Of a DNA stretch of 64,000 bases, positions 60,665 through 64,000 are shown one piece after another. The translations under genes and the position numbers were made by a program. The first letter of the stretch is position 1, and the number at the start of each line of letters is the position of its first letter. Origin of the DNA: Haloarchaeobius salinus (GTDB lineage: Archaea; Halobacteriota; Halobacteria; Halobacteriales; Natrialbaceae); NCBI RefSeq assembly GCF_024464185.1, contig NZ_JANHAU010000001.1:930001-994000 (forward strand), written 5' to 3'. Under the pieces are notes generated by a model. That model was not told the origin of the DNA. It saw only the letters and a program-made list of their open reading frames with translations, and did not search any database.

Positions 60665-62278
60665 ATGAGCCCCGACAGGGCCGTGCTGGAACGGGCCCTC
60701 GAACGCGGCGAGCAGGAAGGCGGGAACGTCGAATTCAAGGAACGGCTCAGCAAGGACGTCCACCTCGCGGACGGCCGGCGCGAGAGTCTGGCGGCGCAGC
60801 TCCGTCACCGCGTGCTCTCCGGCGACGGGGAGGCGCTGTACGTGGTCGGCGTCACGGACGACGGCGGCCTCGCGGGTATCGAGCCCGGCACCTTCTCCGA
60901 GTCCATGGACGTGCTGAGCCTGCTGGCCGAGGAGGCCGGCGCACACCTCGATGACGTCCAGACGTGGGGCGTCGGCGAGGACGACGAGCGCGGCATCGTC
61001 GGCGTCGCGGTGGTACGCGAGGGGGCCGTATTGGAGACGGACGACACGCACATCGTCGTCGGCACGGCGGGGCACGTCGACCACGGCAAGTCCACGCTCG
61101 TCGGCTCGCTCGTCACCGGGCAGGCGGACGACGGCGACGGCTCCACGCGGGGCTACCTCGACGTGAAGCCACACGAGGTCGAGCGCGGGCTCTCCGCGGA
61201 CCTCTCCTACGCCGTCTACGGCTTCGACGACGAGACGGGGCCGGTCCACATGGACAACCCGCACCGCAAACAGGACCGCGCCCGGGTCGTCGAGGAGGCC
61301 GACCGCCTCGTCTCGTTCGTCGACACGGTCGGCCACGAGCCGTGGCTCCGCACGACGATTCGCGGGCTCGTGGGACAGAAGCTCGACTACGGCCTGCTGA
61401 CGGTCGCGGCCGACGACGGCCCGACGAAGACCACCCGCGAGCACCTCGGCGTGCTGCTCGCGACCGAGCTCCCGACGATGGTCGCCATCACGAAGGCCGA
61501 CCTCGTCGACGAGGAGCGCCTGCGCGAGGTCGAACGCGAGGTCGAGCGCCTGCTCCGCGAGGTCGACAAGACGCCGCTGCGGGTCGAGCGCCACGGCGTC
61601 GACGCCGCCGTCGAGGAGATCGGCGAGACGGTCGTCCCCATCGTCACGACCAGCGCGGTGACGATGGACGGGCTCGGCACGCTCGACGAGCTGTTCGAGC
61701 GCCTGCCCAAGACCGCCGGCGACGACGGCGACTTCCGGATGTACGTCGACCGGACCTACTCCGTCACCGGCGTCGGCGCGGTCGCCTCCGGCACCATCAT
61801 GGCCGGCGAGGTCGAGGCCGGCGACGAGCTCCTGCTCGGCCCGATGCCCGGCGGCGACTGGCGCGAGGTCGAGGTGCGCTCCATCGAGATGCACTACCAC
61901 CGGGTCGACGAGGCACGGGCGGGTCGTATCGTCGGCATCGCGCTCAAGGGCGTCAGCGAGTCCGAGATCTCCCGCGGGATGGCGCTCGTCCCCCGCGGGA
62001 GCGGCCCCGCGACGGTGCGGGAGTTCGAGGCGGAAGTGATGGTACTCAACCACCCGACGCGCATCGACGACGGCTACGAGCCCGTCGTCCACCTCGAGAC
62101 CATCAGCGAGGCCGCCGTCTTCCACCCGGACGACGGCCAGTTGCTCCCCGGCGACACCGGCCACGCGACGGTCCGGTTCAAGTTCCAGCCCTACCTCGTC
62201 GAGGAGGGCCAGCGGTTCGTCTTCCGCGAGGGCCAGTCCAAGGGCGTCGGCACCGTCACCGGAGTCCACCGGGAGTAG
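60665..62278 (+). CDS. GTPBP1-like translational GTPase
   Basis: A 537-residue EF-Tu-family GTPase. The G1 loop is GHVDHGKST at 136-144, G3 is DTVGHE, and G4 is TKAD. Beta-barrel domains 2 and 3 follow ([20 protein letters not shown], then HPTRIDDGYEPVVHLETI). The first 125 residues form a separate domain (NVEFKERLSKDVHLADGRRE) with similarity to AlbA-type or GTPBP1 N-terminal folds. Eukaryotic GTPBP1/2 act in ribosome rescue; the archaeal role is unclear. It has an AT-containing upstream region near 60633-60650. Confidence 0.9.
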   Translation: MSPDRAVLERALERGEQEGGNVEFKERLSKDVHLADGRRESLAAQLRHRVLSGDGEALYVVGVTDDGGLAGIEPGTFSESMDVLSLLAEEAGAHLDDVQTWGVGEDDERGIVGVAVVREGAVLETDDTHIVVGTAGHVDHGKSTLVGSLVTGQADDGDGSTRGYLDVKPHEVERGLSADLSYAVYGFDDETGPVHMDNPHRKQDRARVVEEADRLVSFVDTVGHEPWLRTTIRGLVGQKLDYGLLTVAADDGPTKTTREHLGVLLATELPTMVAITKADLVDEERLREVEREVERLLREVDKTPLRVERHGVDAAVEEIGETVVPIVTTSAVTMDGLGTLDELFERLPKTAGDDGDFRMYVDRTYSVTGVGAVASGTIMAGEVEAGDELLLGPMPGGDWREVEVRSIEMHYHRVDEARAGRIVGIALKGVSESEISRGMALVPRGSGPATVREFEAEVMVLNHPTRIDDGYEPVVHLETISEAAVFHPDDGQLLPGDTGHATVRFKFQPYLVEEGQRFVFREGQSKGVGTVTGVHRE

Positions 62279-62367
62279 ACACGACACCCGTTCTCGCGAC
62301 CGCCCTGACCACGCAGGCCCCGTTCCCCGATAACGGTTTCAGACCCCCCGTCGTACCCCTACCTCCG

Positions 62368-63321
62368 ATGGATCCGGACGCCCTGGCCACCCGTCTCCTC
62401 ACCGCCGCCACCGGGCTGGTCCTCCTCGTGCTGTACCTGCTGCTCGGTGCCCTGTTCGCCGGCGTGTTCGCCGTCCTCTGGGCGGGCACCCCCGACCCCG
62501 TCTGGCTCGCCGTCGCGTTGCTCGCCTCCGCGCTGCTGTTCGGCTACGCGAGCTACCGTGGCGGCACCGCCCGCATCCTCTCCTCGCTCGAGGCGACGGA
62601 GCTCCCCCGGGACCGCGCCCCGGAGCTCCACGCCCGCGTCGAGCGCCTCGCCGACCGGATGGACGTCGGGTCGCCGACGCTGCTCGTCGGCCGGATGCCC
62701 ATGCCCAACGCGCTCGCCATCGGCGGGCGCGCCGACGGCAGCGTTGTCGTCCTCGACGCCGGGCTGTTCCGCCTGCTCACGCTGGACGAGCTGGAGACCA
62801 TCGTCGCCCACGAGCTCGCCCACATCGAGAGCCGCGACAGCCTCGTCCAGACGCTCGGCTACAGCGTCCTCGAGACGTTCAGCGGCTTGCTGTTCCTCCT
62901 GCTGTTGCCCGTGGGCCTCCTCGTCGTCGGGGTGCGACGTGCGGTCCGACTCCTGCTCGGCCGTCCCGTCGAGCCGCTCGTCAAGCACGTCGAGCGTGCG
63001 TACGTCGTCGTCGCCGGTGTCGTCGTCGCCTCGACCGTCGTCGCGACGCTGCTGCTGCGGGCGCACTCCCGTCGGCGCGAGCTCTTCGCCGACGACCGTG
63101 CCGCCGACGTGACCGGTCGCCCCGCCGACCTCGCCCGCGCGCTGACCCGCATCGAGCGCGCGTCGACCCCCGACCGTGGCCTGCTCTCCTCGCTGTACAT
63201 CCACGGCGAGGACGAGGGCGGCCTCACGCGACTGTTCGCGACGCACCCGCCGATGCGCGAGCGCGTCGAGCGCCTGCTCGACCGCGCGGACGAGGCCTGG
63301 ACACCCATCGAGGTCCAGTAG
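62368..63321 (+). CDS. htpX: M48 family membrane metalloprotease (HtpX-like)
   Basis: A 317-residue integral membrane protease. Two helices at 10-38 and 44-61, the zinc motif HELAH at 148-152, and two further helices near 168-188 and 212-230. The third zinc ligand is the Glu in RRELFADDRAADVTG. C-terminal TRLFATHPPMRERVERL is typical of HtpX. It removes damaged membrane proteins. It is a more regular HtpX than the 1.7 kb gene. Confidence 0.9.
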   Translation: MDPDALATRLLTAATGLVLLVLYLLLGALFAGVFAVLWAGTPDPVWLAVALLASALLFGYASYRGGTARILSSLEATELPRDRAPELHARVERLADRMDVGSPTLLVGRMPMPNALAIGGRADGSVVVLDAGLFRLLTLDELETIVAHELAHIESRDSLVQTLGYSVLETFSGLLFLLLLPVGLLVVGVRRAVRLLLGRPVEPLVKHVERAYVVVAGVVVASTVVATLLLRAHSRRRELFADDRAADVTGRPADLARALTRIERASTPDRGLLSSLYIHGEDEGGLTRLFATHPPMRERVERLLDRADEAWTPIEVQ

Positions 63322-63354
63322 CCGGCGCGTCGGGGGACCGTCGAGCGGGCGACG

Positions 63355-64000
63355 CTACCGCCAGGGCGGCTCGACCAGCTCGTCCAGTCGCTCGACCGCG
63401 TACGTCGGCGTCGGCTCCGGCGTCGACCCGTCGCCGAGCCACACCGAGCGCAGGCCGGCCGCGTGGGCCCCCTGCACGTCGGAGGTGAGCGAGTTCCCCA
63501 CGTGGACCGCGCGGTCCGCGTCGGCGTCGAGCAGGTCCAGCACGTGGTGGAACGGCTCCGGAGCCGGTTTCGCCGCGGTGTCGTAGCCCGCGTGGACGAC
63601 GTGCTCGAACCGGTCCGTGAACGGGAGCGCGCCCAGCTTCGCGGTCTGCATCGCCGGTGCGCCGTTCGTGACGATGGCGAGCCGGTGGTCGGCGGCGAGG
63701 GCGTCGACGGCCGCAGCCGCGCCCGGCAGCGGGTCGACCGCCGTCTGGTCCCGTGTCTCGGTGTAGGCGTCGGCGACCGCGTGGCCGTCCTCGGGGTCGA
63801 GCCCGCGGTCGCTGGCGAGATCGGCGAAGCAGAGCCGACGGAGGTGGCCGATGTCGTCGGCTTCCTCGGCGTAGTCGTCGTAGACCCCCACGTAGTCGCT
63901 GGCGTCGAACACCGGCTCGACGCCCGCGGCCTCGAACGACAGCGAGAGCACCTCGCCGACGCTCCGCCGGTACCGACAGAGCGTGTCGTCGAGGTCGAAC
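63355..64000 (-). CDS. HAD-superfamily hydrolase, 5' end outside window
   Basis: Only the last 215 codons are visible because the start lies beyond the right edge. HAD motif I (FDLDDTLC) is encoded at the very end, so little is missing. Motif II is the Thr of AIVTNGAPAMQ, motif III is TAAKPAPEPF, and motif IV is HVGNSLTSDVQGAHAAG. This fits HAD-type phosphatases with a helical cap. The substrate is unknown. Confidence 0.88.
   Translation of the reverse strand, partial: FDLDDTLCRYRRSVGEVLSLSFEAAGVEPVFDASDYVGVYDDYAEEADDIGHLRRLCFADLASDRGLDPEDGHAVADAYTETRDQTAVDPLPGAAAAVDALAADHRLAIVTNGAPAMQTAKLGALPFTDRFEHVVHAGYDTAAKPAPEPFHHVLDLLDADADRAVHVGNSLTSDVQGAHAAGLRSVWLGDGSTPEPTPTYAVERLDELVEPPWR

Noticed and set aside
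60175-60954. Plus-strand frames overlapping the four-helix membrane protein and the GTPase start
   Set aside because: They are alternate frames of the real genes; the membrane protein frame has the clean hydrophobic pattern and local codon bias.
1-64000. CRISPR array, insertion sequence or rRNA genes
   Set aside because: No regularly spaced repeats with unique spacers, no transposase or integrase, and no rRNA sequence are visible.

Overview
The window is chromosomal DNA of a haloarchaeon (class Halobacteria). The support is direct: very GC-rich DNA, strongly acidic predicted proteins, archaeal genes (aIF5A, S8e, RadB, Orc1/Cdc6, Cdc48, PolB family, beta-RFAP synthase), TATA-like boxes about 25-30 bases upstream of many starts with no visible Shine-Dalgarno (leaderless transcripts), an elongator tRNA-Met with an intron, and families known only from halophiles (LWR-salt protein, HVO_2523-type zinc finger). 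I cannot name the genus. Genes are densely packed on both strands. I see no insertion sequence, CRISPR array, rRNA, integrase or intein.

Layout. 1-5.7 kb: partial Tat-exported protein, pterin dehydratase, LWR-salt protein, stress protein, M48 protease, HAD hydrolase, FilR1-like regulator and small proteins. 5.7-8.9 kb: two overlapping MoeA-type molybdopterin genes, the second with a periplasmic-binding-like tail. 9-14.3 kb: GIDE-like membrane protein, Hsp20, ABC1 kinase, aminotransferase, then aIF5A with agmatinase (a hypusine pair). 14.3-14.9 kb: non-coding stretch full of hairpins. 15-21.9 kb: S8e, DUF2240, antiporter with TrkA-C partner, two acidic proteins flanking an intron-containing tRNA-Met. 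21.9-28.5 kb: phosphate module pstS-pstC-pstA-pstB-phoU with a divergent AbrB-PhoU regulator. 28.6-33.2 kb: TVP38-like protein, a 45-residue zinc finger, B12-dependent ribonucleotide reductase. 33.2-37.2 kb: trpDFEG, each junction overlapping by four bases, with a palindrome at the promoter. 37.2-44.1 kb: decayed Tat gene, tRNA-Val, degenerate histidine kinase, DUF21 protein, phosphoribosyltransferase, half lycopene cyclase, CBS protein with ribosome-hibernation-like tail, RadB and a divergent RNase H-fold protein. 44.4-52.4 kb: Cdc48, PolB2-like polymerase operon, acetyltransferase, Orc1/Cdc6. 52.5-64 kb: KaiC/RecA-like protein, ilvD, methyltransferase, glycosyltransferase, beta-RFAP synthase, pyrF, J-domain protein, GTPBP1-like GTPase, second M48 protease, partial HAD hydrolase.

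The most interesting part is 46.9-50.2 kb. A RecA/RadB-fold protein that has lost both Walker motifs, a small charged protein and a family B polymerase with altered catalytic motifs form one tight operon. Upstream lie five copies of a 9-base motif with a TTCCGG core, three of them spaced exactly 11 bases apart. This looks like a regulated translesion or mutagenesis cassette comparable in layout to bacterial imuA-imuB-dnaE2. A second unusual feature is that both tRNA genes are followed by an inverted and then a direct partial copy of their own 3' end.
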